A stretch of DNA of 64,000 nt, from NCBI GenBank assembly GCA_020444415.1, contig JAHLLA010000002.1, forward strand, positions 124,001-188,000, given 5' to 3'. The first letter of the stretch is position 1. Each line of letters opens with the position of its first letter. The stretch comes from Bacteroidota bacterium (GTDB taxonomy: Bacteria; Bacteroidota; Bacteroidia; Bacteroidales; F082). The notes under the pieces are model-generated. The model was not told the origin of the DNA. It worked only from the letters and a program-made list of their open reading frames with translations, and made no database searches. A program made the position numbers and the translations under genes. Positions 56,024-64,000 of this stretch are shown here, one piece after another.

Positions 56024-57271
56024 TTACTTTACAACCTGCACTTTCATTTCCTCACTGTAAGCTTTATTTTTAAGCTTTTCTTTCACCTCGGCAAAAGCGT
56101 TTACAGTGTAAGCTACATCTTCCAGGGTATGCGCCGCTGTGGGAATAAGTCTTAGTAAGATAACGCCTTTTGGAACAACGGGATACACCACTACAGAACA
56201 AAAGATATTATAGTTCTCTCTTAAATCGTAAGTCACTTGCGTTGCTTCACCTACCGTACCGTGTAGCATAACCGGTGTTACCGGCGAACCAGTGTCGCCC
56301 AAATCAAATCCTTTTTCACCCAGGCCGCTTTGCAATGCATGAACAATGGTCCAAAGCTTTTCGCGGTGTTCAGGCTGATCTCTTAGTAATTCCAACCGTT
56401 TCATCGAACCAATAACCATGGGCATGGGTAAAGATTTAGCATACACCTGCGATCTCATGTTGTATTGCAAATATTTGATTACTTTTTTATTAGATGCTAT
56501 AAAACCTCCGATTCCTGCCATTGATTTCGCAAAAGTTCCGAAATACAGATCTACCTTATCCTGAACGCCAAAATGTTCGTCAGTTCCGGCTCCGGTAGGC
56601 CCCATTGTTCCGAACCCATGTGCATCGTCGATAAATAGTCTGAAATTAAATTTCTCTTTTAAGGCTACAATTTCATCCAGTTTACCTAAACCACCGGTCA
56701 TGCCGTAAACACCTTCTGTAATTACCAGAATTCCACCACCTGTTCTTTCAACAATCTTTGTAGCTCTTTCCAGTTCTTTTTCCAGATTTTGCATATTATT
56801 ATGCGGGTAAACAAACCTTTTACCAAAATGGAGCCTCATACCGTCAATAATACAGGCATGTGCTTCTGAATCGTAAACGATCACATCCTTACGATCTACC
56901 ATCGCATTGATAATTGATACCATTCCCTGGTAACCAAAATTCAGTAAATAAGCAGCTTCGCGATTGACAAAATCAGCCAGTTGCTGTTCCAGCTCTTCAT
57001 GCTTTGTGGTATGACCCGACATCATCCTTGCGCCCATCGGATAGGCCAGTCCCCATTCTTTGGCTGCTTCGGCATCCGCTTTTCTAATTTCCGGGTGATT
57101 GCCCAAACCCAAATAATTGTTCAAACTCCAAACCAGCCTTTCTTTTCCCTGAAAAATCATTTTATTGGAAAGCGGTCCTTCCAGCTTTGGAAACATATAA
57201 TAACCTTCTGCCTGAAAAGCGTATTTACCCAAAGGCCCCATAGCCATGTCACATTTATCAAATACGTCCAT
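56024..57271 (-). CDS. Alpha-oxoamine synthase family PLP enzyme (serine palmitoyltransferase-like)
   Basis: 415 residues. The PLP lysine is K249 in FGTFAKSMAGIGG, with FIDDAHGFG (D215, D216, H218) and VYDSEAHAC before it: the alpha-oxoamine synthase fold. Family members join an amino acid and an acyl-CoA or acyl-ACP: serine palmitoyltransferase (sphingolipids), cysteate acyltransferase (sulfonolipids) or KBL. Sequence alone does not separate these here. Bacteroidota often make sphingolipids or sulfonolipids, so a lipid role is most likely. Single gene with its own promoter and terminator. Confidence 0.88.
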   Translation of the reverse strand: MDVFDKCDMAMGPLGKYAFQAEGYYMFPKLEGPLSNKMIFQGKERLVWSLNNYLGLGNHPEIRKADAEAAKEWGLAYPMGARMMSGHTTKHEELEQQLADFVNREAAYLLNFGYQGMVSIINAMVDRKDVIVYDSEAHACIIDGMRLHFGKRFVYPHNNMQNLEKELERATKIVERTGGGILVITEGVYGMTGGLGKLDEIVALKEKFNFRLFIDDAHGFGTMGPTGAGTDEHFGVQDKVDLYFGTFAKSMAGIGGFIASNKKVIKYLQYNMRSQVYAKSLPMPMVIGSMKRLELLRDQPEHREKLWTIVHALQSGLGEKGFDLGDTGSPVTPVMLHGTVGEATQVTYDLRENYNIFCSVVVYPVVPKGVILLRLIPTAAHTLEDVAYTVNAFAEVKEKLKNKAYSEEMKVQVVK

Positions 57272-57296
57272 AATATTAAAGCTTAAAATTAAGTTG

Positions 57297-57304
57297 CAAA
57301 AGTA
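57297..57304 (-). promoter_or_regulatory. -7 box of the SPT-like gene
   Basis: On the minus strand TACTTTTG followed by CA, 25 bases before the ATG at 57271. Full TAnnTTTG match; no -33 TTG at normal spacing. Confidence 0.55.
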
Positions 57305-57500
57305 TGTAATTTAACGGTTTAGAAGAATATTAGCCTGTTAAATTACTCACAATTATGTCATCCTTATGTTGAACTATATGTATCGTTTTCATTAACAGAT
57401 AATTCCAAAAATTCAAAAAGATAGAGGATGCGTTTTTTGTTAAAAAAAATTAAATTAATCGATATTTCCTTCTAAGTAATAATCCTGAACGAATTTCGTT

Positions 57501-57529
57501 TTGTACTTCGACAATTTGTTATATTTTTG
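57501..57529 (+). promoter_or_regulatory. bamD promoter with almost no leader
   Basis: TTG at 57501-57503, an 18-base spacer and TATTTTTG at 57522-57529 form a full Bacteroidota promoter. Only CACG separates it from the ATG at 57534, so transcription should start at or within a few bases of the start codon. Confidence 0.7.
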
Positions 57530-57533
57530 CACG

Positions 57534-58331
57534 ATGTTTAAAAAAGCCCTATATACATTATTAGTCGTTGGTACATTGATATTTAGCTATAGTTGTAAAA
57601 GTTATAATAAGACGCTAAAGAGTGCCAATAACGAATTAAAATATGAAACAGGAATTGATCTTTACGAAAATGGTGATTTCAATAAAGCTTTGCAGTTTTT
57701 TGATGTTTTAAGAGCTGTATATAGAGGAACAGACAGGGGACAGGAACTTGCATACTACACAGCTAACTGTTATTTTCAGCTTAAAAATTATGAGATAGCA
57801 AGCCACTATTATAAACAATATGCCCAAATGTATCCGATGTCAGACAAAGCCGAGGAAGCCAGTTTTCTGAGTGCCTATTGTAACTATCTGGCATCGCCAA
57901 GGCCAACCCTTGACCAAAGCAATACTTTCCTGGCTTTAAAGGAATTGCAATTATTTATTGACATGTACCCTAAAAGCTCTAAGGTTGATGAAGCCAACAA
58001 ACTTATGGACGACTTGAGGAATAAACTTGAAATCAAAAATTATAACATCGGCAAACTGTATTATCGTATGGAAGATTTCCAGGCAGCCATCACCTCATTT
58101 CAAAATTTATTAGAAGATTTTCCTGATACGGAATATAAAGAAGAAATACTTTATTACATCACCAAAGCATATTTTGTGTATGCTGAAAAAAGTATTTATA
58201 CAAAAAAGTTGGAACGGTACGAAAAAACAATTGAAGCATACAACAACCTACTTTTTTTATACCCGGAAAGTGAGTATTTAAGGGAGGTTGAATCGATCAA
58301 TGAAAATGCAAGAGAAAAATTAAAAAATTAA
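57534..58331 (+). CDS. bamD: Outer-membrane assembly lipoprotein BamD
   Basis: 265 residues from the ATG at 57534; the lipobox SYSC puts Cys at 21. TPR-like repeats follow (YENGDFNKALQFFDVL, LKNYEIASHYYKQYAQMYP, MEDFQAAITSFQNLLEDFP), the BamD arrangement. It is part of the BAM complex that inserts beta-barrel proteins into the outer membrane. The upstream in-frame ATG at 57501 lies inside the promoter. First gene of bamD-rpoZ-coaBC-porD-recN. Confidence 0.94.
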   Translation: MFKKALYTLLVVGTLIFSYSCKSYNKTLKSANNELKYETGIDLYENGDFNKALQFFDVLRAVYRGTDRGQELAYYTANCYFQLKNYEIASHYYKQYAQMYPMSDKAEEASFLSAYCNYLASPRPTLDQSNTFLALKELQLFIDMYPKSSKVDEANKLMDDLRNKLEIKNYNIGKLYYRMEDFQAAITSFQNLLEDFPDTEYKEEILYYITKAYFVYAEKSIYTKKLERYEKTIEAYNNLLFLYPESEYLREVESINENAREKLKN

Positions 58332-58343
58332 ATAGATAACTAA

Positions 58344-58676
58344 ATGGACTATAAAAAAATTAAAACAGAAACAACTGCAGTTACACGTCAAAAGGACAAT
58401 TTTTACGCGCATACTGAGAATATTTACGAAACTGTTGTTGTTTTATCAAAAAGGGCCAATCAGATCGGTCAGGAAATAAAGCAGGAACTGGATCAGAAAA
58501 TTGCAGAATTTGCCCCTGCCACCGATAATTTGGAAGAAGTTTTTGAAAACCGTGAGCAAATTGAAATTGCCAAATTCTATGAAAGCTTACCAAAACCCAC
58601 ATTATTCGCCATAAATGAGTTTTTGGGTGACGAAATCTACATGAGAAACCCTCATAAAGAAAAAGGTGGCTTTTAG
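58344..58676 (+). CDS. rpoZ: RNA polymerase omega subunit
   Basis: 110 residues, typical of the Bacteroidota form: TENIYETVVVLSKRANQI holds the conserved omega helix, followed by an acidic, helical tail. It stabilises the beta-prime subunit of RNA polymerase. The position between bamD and coaBC is conserved in many Bacteroidota. Starts 12 bases after bamD. Confidence 0.93.
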   Translation: MDYKKIKTETTAVTRQKDNFYAHTENIYETVVVLSKRANQIGQEIKQELDQKIAEFAPATDNLEEVFENREQIEIAKFYESLPKPTLFAINEFLGDEIYMRNPHKEKGGF

Positions 58677-58684
58677 CCCGTAAC

Positions 58685-59893
58685 ATGTTACGAGGAAAAA
58701 AAATAATCATCGGAATAACGGGCAGTATTGCCGCCTACAAAATTCCATTTTTAATCAGACTTTTAAAGAAAGCCGGTGCTGAAGTGCAAGTGGTAATGAC
58801 GCCTTTTGCTGCTGAATTTGTCACACCATTAACGCTTTCTACCCTCACTGAAAAGCCTGTTCTGACTGATTTCTTCGACAAAGGGGATGGCAGTTGGCAT
58901 AGCCATGTTGACCTGGGTTTATGGGCCGATATAATCCTTGTGGCACCACTTTCTGCTAATACGATGGCTAAAATGGCTACCGGAATTGCAGATAATCTGC
59001 TGCTTACAGTGTTGCTATCCGCACGCTGTCCTGTTTATTTTGCCCCGGCAATGGATCTGGATATGTACAAACATCCATCTACAAAAAAGAATATTGAAAC
59101 ACTTCAGTTATTCGGATATAGTTTAATTGAGCCCACTGAAGGTGAATTGGCTAGCGGACTTAAAGGTTTTGGCCGACTTGAGGAGCCGGAGAAAATTTTT
59201 TCAATTTTAAAAAATGCCTTAATTCCCGATTCCTTGCTTCAAGGAAAGAAAGTGCTAATTAGTGCAGGCCCCACTTTTGAACCCATTGATCCGGTCAGGT
59301 ATATTGGCAACAAAAGTTCTGGCTTGATGGGTATTGAACTGGCAAAAGCTTTCGCAAATAAAGGTGCCGATGTAAGGCTGGTACTGGGTCCGACCCGCTA
59401 CGAATTGCATCACCCATTAATACAAATTCAAAATGTGACCACCGCAGGTGAGATGCACCAGTCCATTAGCGAATTATCTGAAAAAATGGAGATTATTGTT
59501 ATGGCGGCAGCGGTAGCAGATTTTACACCGGAAAAAGTGGAACAACAGAAAATTAAAAAATCAGGAAAAAAGCGCAACATTCAACTGAAGCCAACTGTAG
59601 ATATTTTAAAAGAACTGGGGAATAAAAAGCATAAAAATCAAATTCTGATCGGTTTTTCACTTGAAACAGAAAATGAAAAAGAAAATGCCACTAAAAAGCT
59701 GAAGTCAAAAAATCTGGATATGATCGTGCTTAATTCACTGAGGGACAAAGGTGCAGGATTTGAAACCATGACCAATAAAGTGAGTTTAATCGATAAAAGA
59801 AAAAAAATTACCGAAATTCCTCTCAAACTTAAATCAGAAATTGCCCAAGATATCGTTACCTATATTGAAAACGAATTAATGTCCGTGAAATGA
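58685..59893 (+). CDS. coaBC: Bifunctional phosphopantothenoylcysteine decarboxylase/phosphopantothenate-cysteine ligase
   Basis: 402 residues. CoaC half (1-180): IIGITGSIAAYK, the flavin-binding PLSANTMAKMATGIADNLL and PAMDLDMY. CoaB half (185-402): ISAGPTFEPIDPVRYIGNKSSGLMG and AAAVADFTP. Makes 4'-phosphopantetheine in coenzyme A synthesis. Starts 8 bases after rpoZ and overlaps the porD start by four bases (ATGA). Confidence 0.96.
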   Translation: MLRGKKIIIGITGSIAAYKIPFLIRLLKKAGAEVQVVMTPFAAEFVTPLTLSTLTEKPVLTDFFDKGDGSWHSHVDLGLWADIILVAPLSANTMAKMATGIADNLLLTVLLSARCPVYFAPAMDLDMYKHPSTKKNIETLQLFGYSLIEPTEGELASGLKGFGRLEEPEKIFSILKNALIPDSLLQGKKVLISAGPTFEPIDPVRYIGNKSSGLMGIELAKAFANKGADVRLVLGPTRYELHHPLIQIQNVTTAGEMHQSISELSEKMEIIVMAAAVADFTPEKVEQQKIKKSGKKRNIQLKPTVDILKELGNKKHKNQILIGFSLETENEKENATKKLKSKNLDMIVLNSLRDKGAGFETMTNKVSLIDKRKKITEIPLKLKSEIAQDIVTYIENELMSVK

Positions 59894-60786
59894 TGAGAAA
59901 AATCCTGGTCTTTTTAGCTATTATTGTGTTGGCCAAAAATGTGTGGTCCCAGGAATTCTTATGCAATGTGCAAATACAGACCCCAAGAATAGAAAATGTT
60001 GACAGAAGTGTATTCGACAATATGCGCACATCGATTTTCGAATTTCTAAATACCCGGAATTGGTCGAGTTACAATTTGAAAATGGAAGAGCGTATTAACT
60101 GTACCATGATCATAACTATAGATGAAGCTATTTCGACAGACGACTTCAATGGCAAAATTAACCTGGTGCTTGAAAGGCCCATCTATGGCACTGATTACAA
60201 TTCGGTAGTTATCAATGTGGTTGATAACGATGTCCGCTTCAGGTATGTACCCAACCAGCCCATGGAATTTATTGACGGCTCCTATACGAATAACCTGACA
60301 TCAATACTCGGGTTTTACGCGTATTTGATGTTGGGGCTTGACTTTGATACCTTTTCACTTGAAGGAGGAACTTCTTTTTACGAAAAGGCGCTTGCCACTG
60401 CCACTGCGGCACAAAGTGGAAATGAATCAGGATGGCGTGCATTTGAAGGCCCCAAAAACAGGTACCAGCTTGTAGAGGGTCTTTTAAACAGTTCCTATAA
60501 ACAAATTCGCACTTTTTTATATGAGTACCACAGGAAAGGTCTGGATGTGATGTCGAAAGATAAAACCAATGGCCGTGAAGAAATTTCAAAAACTCTCGAA
60601 AACCTGAAATTAGTATACGATAAAAGACCCGGTCTTTATGTGCTACAGGTAATGACTGAAGCCAAACGCGATGAAATCATCAACATATTCAGGGAAGCCA
60701 GTCCTGCTGAAAAAACCAACATGATCACCATTATGAAAGAAATTGACCCCGCTAACGGTTCAAGATATCTTGAGGTGAATAACTAA
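59890..60786 (+). CDS. porD: DUF4835 family protein (PorD, type IX secretion)
   Basis: 298 residues with a signal peptide (MMRKILVFLAIIVLAKNVWSQ). The rest shows DUF4835 blocks: NVQIQTPRIENVDRSVFDNM near the start of the mature protein and TFSLEGGTSFYEKA mid-way. PorD is needed for type IX secretion in Porphyromonas, though its mechanism is unclear. Translationally coupled to coaBC. It fits the T9SS cargo elsewhere in the window. Confidence 0.9.
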   Translation: MMRKILVFLAIIVLAKNVWSQEFLCNVQIQTPRIENVDRSVFDNMRTSIFEFLNTRNWSSYNLKMEERINCTMIITIDEAISTDDFNGKINLVLERPIYGTDYNSVVINVVDNDVRFRYVPNQPMEFIDGSYTNNLTSILGFYAYLMLGLDFDTFSLEGGTSFYEKALATATAAQSGNESGWRAFEGPKNRYQLVEGLLNSSYKQIRTFLYEYHRKGLDVMSKDKTNGREEISKTLENLKLVYDKRPGLYVLQVMTEAKRDEIINIFREASPAEKTNMITIMKEIDPANGSRYLEVNN

Positions 60787-60803
60787 TGCTGCCAATTCTT
60801 TTC

Positions 60804-60811
60804 TAAATTTG
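60804..60811 (+). promoter_or_regulatory. Internal promoter box before recN
   Basis: TAAATTTG in the 48-base gap between porD and recN, 23 bases before the ATG at 60835. recN may thus be expressed separately from the upstream cluster. Confidence 0.45.
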
Positions 60812-60834
60812 TTTCTTAATTTGCTTCCTGTATT

Positions 60835-62487
60835 ATGCTTAAGTCCATAACCATTCAGAATTATGCATTAATTGAAAAGGCCTACATTGAATTCGATCAG
60901 GGTTTTTCAGCCATAACAGGAGAAACAGGTGCCGGAAAATCGATTTTACTGGGCGCACTCGGTTTAATATTGGGTAACAGGGCCGATCAAAAAGCCATTA
61001 AGAATACAGATTTGAAATGCATCGTGGAAGGTGAGTTTGCCATCGATCAAATCCATCTCAAACCATTTTTCCTTGCCAACGATCTTGACTATGATGACGT
61101 AACAATCCTAAGACGAGAAATAAGCAGTTCTGGAAAATCCCGGGCTTTTGTCAATGATAGTCCTGTTGGATTAAATGTTTTGAAAGAACTATCCGAACAA
61201 CTTGTCGATATTCATTCACAACACCAAACTTTAAACCTGGGAAAATTCCATTTTCAATTAAATGCCCTCGATGCATTTATCAATACTCCTGAACTATTGA
61301 ATGAATATCAATCTTTATATGGCGTGTATAAAAAACGTTTAAAAAAGCTGGAGGAACTGAAATCGAGGAATGAAAAGCTTAAAAAAGACGAAGATTATTA
61401 TAGATATCAACTAAGTGAATTAGATGTGCTTAAGCTTGACAAAGATATTTTTGACGAACTGACTGAGCGAGAAAAACTACTCTCTAATTCCGAAGAAATA
61501 GCATCCGGGATTATTCATTGCAAAAACATAATTGATGAAAATGAAGTGAGTGTGAACCTGATGCTAACAGAAATTCTATCTGTAATTGGCAGGTTGTCTG
61601 ATTACCATTCCAGCATCAAATCGATGGCCGGCAGGCTGAATTCAGTGCATATTGAAATGAAAGATATTTCGGCAGAGATTAGTGGAATTATAGAAAACAT
61701 TGAATACGACCCAAAAGAACTTCAGGATATTAAAAACAAACTGGATCTCTATTACAACATGCTTCAAAAGCACCATGTTCAGTCCGTTGAGGATTTGATG
61801 ACCTTAAAAAATGAAATAGCCGGCAAATTGCTATCTATTGAAACAATAGAGGAAGACATTAAAGAAGCTGAAGAATTACTAAAAAAAGACAGCATTCTGA
61901 TACACTCTCTGGCTGATCAACTACATAAACAGCGCAAGGAGTTTGCCATGAAAATGTCAGAAGAAATAAAAAATATCCTGAAGCAACTTGGTATGAACCA
62001 TGCTGGATTCATCATTGAGATTAACAAACATGACGAATTAAATCCTACAGGCATCGACAAGGTTGAATTTTTATTCAATGCCAATAAGGGAGGGAAACCA
62101 ATCCAATTATCATCAGTTGCCAGTGGCGGCGAATTATCCCGCTTAATGCTTGCTGTCAAATCACTCATTCATCAAAAAAATATTTTACCTACCGTCATCT
62201 TTGATGAAATTGACGCGGGTGTTTCTGGAGAGATTGCCGGAAAGGTGGGTAATATTCTCAAAAAGATGTCAGAAAAACACCAGGTATTGGCCATTACACA
62301 TTTACCCCAAATTGCATCAAAAGCGCAATACCATTATAATGTTTATAAAACGGAAGACGCCAGCCATACGAACACTAGAATCGAGTTGCTTGATGAAGAC
62401 GGCAGGGTAGAAGCTATTGCAAAAATGCTAAGTGACGATAAGCTTACCGAAACAAGCCTAAAAGCTGCACAGGAGCTTTTAAATTAA
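60835..62487 (+). CDS. recN: DNA repair protein RecN
   Basis: 550 residues, SMC-like. Walker A GETGAGKS at about 28-35, LVDIHSQHQ, a coiled-coil middle (about 165-380), ABC signature ASGGELSRLMLA and Walker B VIFDEIDAGVSGEIA. RecN works at double-strand breaks. Starts 48 bases after porD with a promoter-like box. Normal length. Confidence 0.96.
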   Translation: MLKSITIQNYALIEKAYIEFDQGFSAITGETGAGKSILLGALGLILGNRADQKAIKNTDLKCIVEGEFAIDQIHLKPFFLANDLDYDDVTILRREISSSGKSRAFVNDSPVGLNVLKELSEQLVDIHSQHQTLNLGKFHFQLNALDAFINTPELLNEYQSLYGVYKKRLKKLEELKSRNEKLKKDEDYYRYQLSELDVLKLDKDIFDELTEREKLLSNSEEIASGIIHCKNIIDENEVSVNLMLTEILSVIGRLSDYHSSIKSMAGRLNSVHIEMKDISAEISGIIENIEYDPKELQDIKNKLDLYYNMLQKHHVQSVEDLMTLKNEIAGKLLSIETIEEDIKEAEELLKKDSILIHSLADQLHKQRKEFAMKMSEEIKNILKQLGMNHAGFIIEINKHDELNPTGIDKVEFLFNANKGGKPIQLSSVASGGELSRLMLAVKSLIHQKNILPTVIFDEIDAGVSGEIAGKVGNILKKMSEKHQVLAITHLPQIASKAQYHYNVYKTEDASHTNTRIELLDEDGRVEAIAKMLSDDKLTETSLKAAQELLN

Positions 62488-62534
62488 CACGACTTTAACA
62501 GTTTAGGCCGTCCTTTTTTATTCATTTATTCTTT

Positions 62535-62542
62535 TATCTTTG
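62535..62542 (+). promoter_or_regulatory. Putative -7 box of fabI
   Basis: TATCTTTG followed by CCA, 32 bases before the ATG at 62575. Full TAnnTTTG match; no -33 TTG at normal spacing. Confidence 0.5.
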
Positions 62543-62574
62543 CCATCCATAATGAGTCTAAATAATATGCTGTT

Positions 62575-63417
62575 ATGTCATACAATCTTTTAAAAGGAAA
62601 AAAAGGAATCATTTTCGGTGCACTGGATAACAAGTCGATAGCATGGAAAGTAGCCGAAAAAGCTCATGACGAAGGTGCTGTTTTTACCTTAAGTAATACA
62701 CCTACTGCACAGCGTTTTGGAATGCTAAATGAATTAGCTGAAAAAACAAATTCAGAAATTATACTGGCAGACGCCACAAGTATTGCGGATCTGACAAATG
62801 TTTTTAATAAATCGATGGAGATTCTTGGTGGTAAGGTTGATTTCGTTTTGCACTCAATTGGTATGTCATTAAACGTGAGAAAAAAGCGCGTTTATAACGA
62901 TCTTGATTATAATTTCCTCAATAAAACCCTGGATATCTCTGCTGTTTCATTTCATAAAATGTTACAGGTGGCTTTTAAACTCAACGCGATCAAAGATTGG
63001 GGTTCCGTAGTTGCCTTATCCTATATTGCCGCTCAAAGAACCCATTATGGATACAATGACATGGCAGATGCTAAAGCCTTACTGGAATCCATTGCCAGAA
63101 GTTTCGGATACATTTACGGCCGCGAACGGAAGATCAGGGTAAATACCATTTCTCAATCACCCACCAGGACCACGGCCGGATCGGGTGTAAAAGGTGTGGA
63201 AGGACTGATAGATTTCACAGATCGGATGTCGCCACTTGGGAACGCGGATGCCGACGAATGTGCTGATTACTGCCTAGTGCTGTTTTCTGATCTTACAAGG
63301 AAGGTCACCATGCAAAACCTTTATCACGACGGCGGTTTCTCGAATATGGGTATGAGCCAACGGGCTATGACCATGTATAATAAGAGCCTTGATTTACCGG
63401 ATGATATTATTCCATAA
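62575..63417 (+). CDS. fabI: Enoyl-ACP reductase FabI
   Basis: 280 residues, slightly longer than the E. coli enzyme. NADH-binding GIIFGALDNKSIAWK near the N-terminus and the catalytic Y160-x6-K167 pair in YGYNDMADAKALL. It reduces the enoyl group in each round of fatty-acid elongation. A divergent Bacteroidota form. Own promoter box and a terminator just downstream. Confidence 0.95.
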   Translation: MSYNLLKGKKGIIFGALDNKSIAWKVAEKAHDEGAVFTLSNTPTAQRFGMLNELAEKTNSEIILADATSIADLTNVFNKSMEILGGKVDFVLHSIGMSLNVRKKRVYNDLDYNFLNKTLDISAVSFHKMLQVAFKLNAIKDWGSVVALSYIAAQRTHYGYNDMADAKALLESIARSFGYIYGRERKIRVNTISQSPTRTTAGSGVKGVEGLIDFTDRMSPLGNADADECADYCLVLFSDLTRKVTMQNLYHDGGFSNMGMSQRAMTMYNKSLDLPDDIIP

Positions 63418-63443
63418 AAAAAGCCGCGATTGCGGCTCTTTTT
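63416..63443. terminator. Terminator between fabI and the phosphohexomutase gene
   Basis: AGCCGC at 63422-63427 pairs with GCGGCT at 63432-63437 around GATT, flanked by an A run and a T run, so it can serve both convergent genes. Confidence 0.9.
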
Positions 63444-63444
63444 G

Positions 63445-64000
63445 TTAGATTCCTAAATCTTTCTTGATTCCTTCAATTCGCTTTTCAAGAAAATCATTCA
63501 CTTGTTCAAATTCATCTTCTTTAGCCAGTGGTGCTTTTACACCAAAATAGAATTTGATTTTTGGCTCTGTTCCTGAAGGACGGACACTAATTTTACTTCC
63601 ATCTTCCGTAAAAAATTGCAATACATTTGATGCAGGCAGGTTTATCTTCTTCTCATAGCCAGTTTCCAGGTTCTTCTCAATACCGGATAAATGATCTTTA
63701 ACAAGCACTAATTTTGAACCATTAAAACGCTGAGGAGGTTGATTCCTGAAATCGTCCATCATATGTTGTATTTCTTCTGCGCCTGCCTTTCCTTTTCTGA
63801 CCACGGAAATCAGGTCTTCTTTATAAAAACCGAACTCCATGTAAATGCTTTTTAACAAGTCAAATAATCCAACGCCTTTATCAGCAGCCCATGCAGCTAC
63901 TTCAGCGATCATAGCGCAGGAACTGACGGCATCTTTGTCCCTTACAAAATCACCCACCAGGTATCCGTAGCTTTCTTCACCGCCACCAATGAAAGTTTTA
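63445..64000 (-). CDS. Phosphoglucomutase/phosphomannomutase family protein (5' part outside window)
   Basis: The frame runs from the stop at 63445 to the right edge with no start needed: codons past the GTG at 63957 read KTFIGGGEESYGYLVG, which contains the sugar-binding GGGEESYGY loop of alpha-phosphohexomutases. Later RPSGTEPKIKFY is the phosphate-binding loop of domain 4. About 185 C-terminal residues are visible. Substrate (glucose or mannose phosphates) cannot be set. Confidence 0.93.
   Translation of the reverse strand, partial: KTFIGGGEESYGYLVGDFVRDKDAVSSCAMIAEVAAWAADKGVGLFDLLKSIYMEFGFYKEDLISVVRKGKAGAEEIQHMMDDFRNQPPQRFNGSKLVLVKDHLSGIEKNLETGYEKKINLPASNVLQFFTEDGSKISVRPSGTEPKIKFYFGVKAPLAKEDEFEQVNDFLEKRIEGIKKDLGI

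Noticed and set aside
57272-57500. Searched for tRNA or small gene in the largest gap
   Set aside because: AT-rich sequence with only the two promoters; no cloverleaf, no open frame with a credible protein.
57501-57533. Upstream ATG for bamD
   Set aside because: Lies within the promoter and would place residues before the lipoprotein signal peptide.
63958-64000. GTG at 63957 as start of the phosphohexomutase
   Set aside because: The frame continues upstream with the conserved GGGEESYGY loop, so the gene is cut by the window edge.
1-64000. Looked for CRISPR, toxin-antitoxin, phage, transposon or defence islands
   Set aside because: No arrays, recombinases, transposases or known defence genes; the gene content is envelope and housekeeping throughout.

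Overview
The window is an ordinary, densely packed chromosomal stretch (about 40% GC by eye, roughly 53 protein genes, no gap over 300 bases) from a member of the Bacteroidota. The lineage call rests on several independent signs: type IX secretion (T9SS) C-terminal signals of both type A and gliding-associated type B, a porD-like gene, Bacteroidota-only families (DUF6427, DUF6913, the short omega subunit), the short archaeal-type prolyl-tRNA synthetase, an almost complete lack of Shine-Dalgarno sequences, and many copies of the Bacteroidota -7 promoter box TAnnTTTG. The organism is Gram-negative (lpxK, lpxH, bamD, lipid A deacylase-like OMP). Order or genus cannot be fixed from the sequence; no rRNA, tRNA, CRISPR, integrase, transposase or phage gene was seen.

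Layout. 1-5.0 kb (minus): moxR, DUF58, a membrane-anchored BatA-associated protein, batA and batB, a translationally coupled aerotolerance-type operon whose last gene runs off the left edge. 5.1-9.4 kb (minus): YccF protein, TIGR01777 epimerase and a large secreted FG-GAP protein. 9.5-12.6 kb (plus): a MATE exporter and an AsmA/DUF748-like anchored protein. 12.6-18.2 kb (minus): a large anchored propeller protein, then purD, DUF6427 and rnhB. 18.4-22.0 kb (plus): a MacB-type permease, a TolC-like channel and a 2-Cys peroxiredoxin. 22.0-24.6 kb (minus): a membrane glycosyltransferase-like protein and mazG. 24.7-26.6 kb (plus): a PagL-like outer-membrane protein coupled to a head-GIN lipoprotein. 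proS (minus) is divergent from a low-complexity Tyr/Gly and Ser/Arg lipoprotein and a FadL-like porin.

31-34.8 kb (minus): a TPR protein, a zinc-ribbon coiled-coil protein and a Nif3-like protein. 34.9-37.5 kb (plus): lpxK, purine nucleoside phosphorylase and lpxH. gapA and an 1155-residue SprB-like adhesin follow on the minus strand. 42-44.4 kb: a YjjG-like HAD nucleotidase faces psd and cdsA (phospholipid synthesis). 44.6-52.7 kb (plus): ffh, folD, a secreted propeller protein, queE, a PorE-like OmpA protein, a DUF6913 protein and dapA, with one minus-strand metallo-hydrolase. A secreted M14 carboxypeptidase, an orphan membrane protein and a serine-palmitoyltransferase-like enzyme come next. 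The right end is the plus cluster bamD-rpoZ-coaBC-porD-recN, then fabI, then the C-terminal part of a phosphohexomutase on the minus strand.

Common themes are cell-envelope building (lipid A, phospholipid and sphingoid-type lipids, OMP assembly, T9SS parts and their cargo) mixed with housekeeping genes. No unmistakable new multi-gene system is present. The observations most worth checking are promoters that sit almost on the start codon (bamD in particular), a perfect 12-bp inverted repeat between cdsA and ffh, the low-complexity lipoprotein beside a porin, and two large anchored periplasmic proteins of unknown role.
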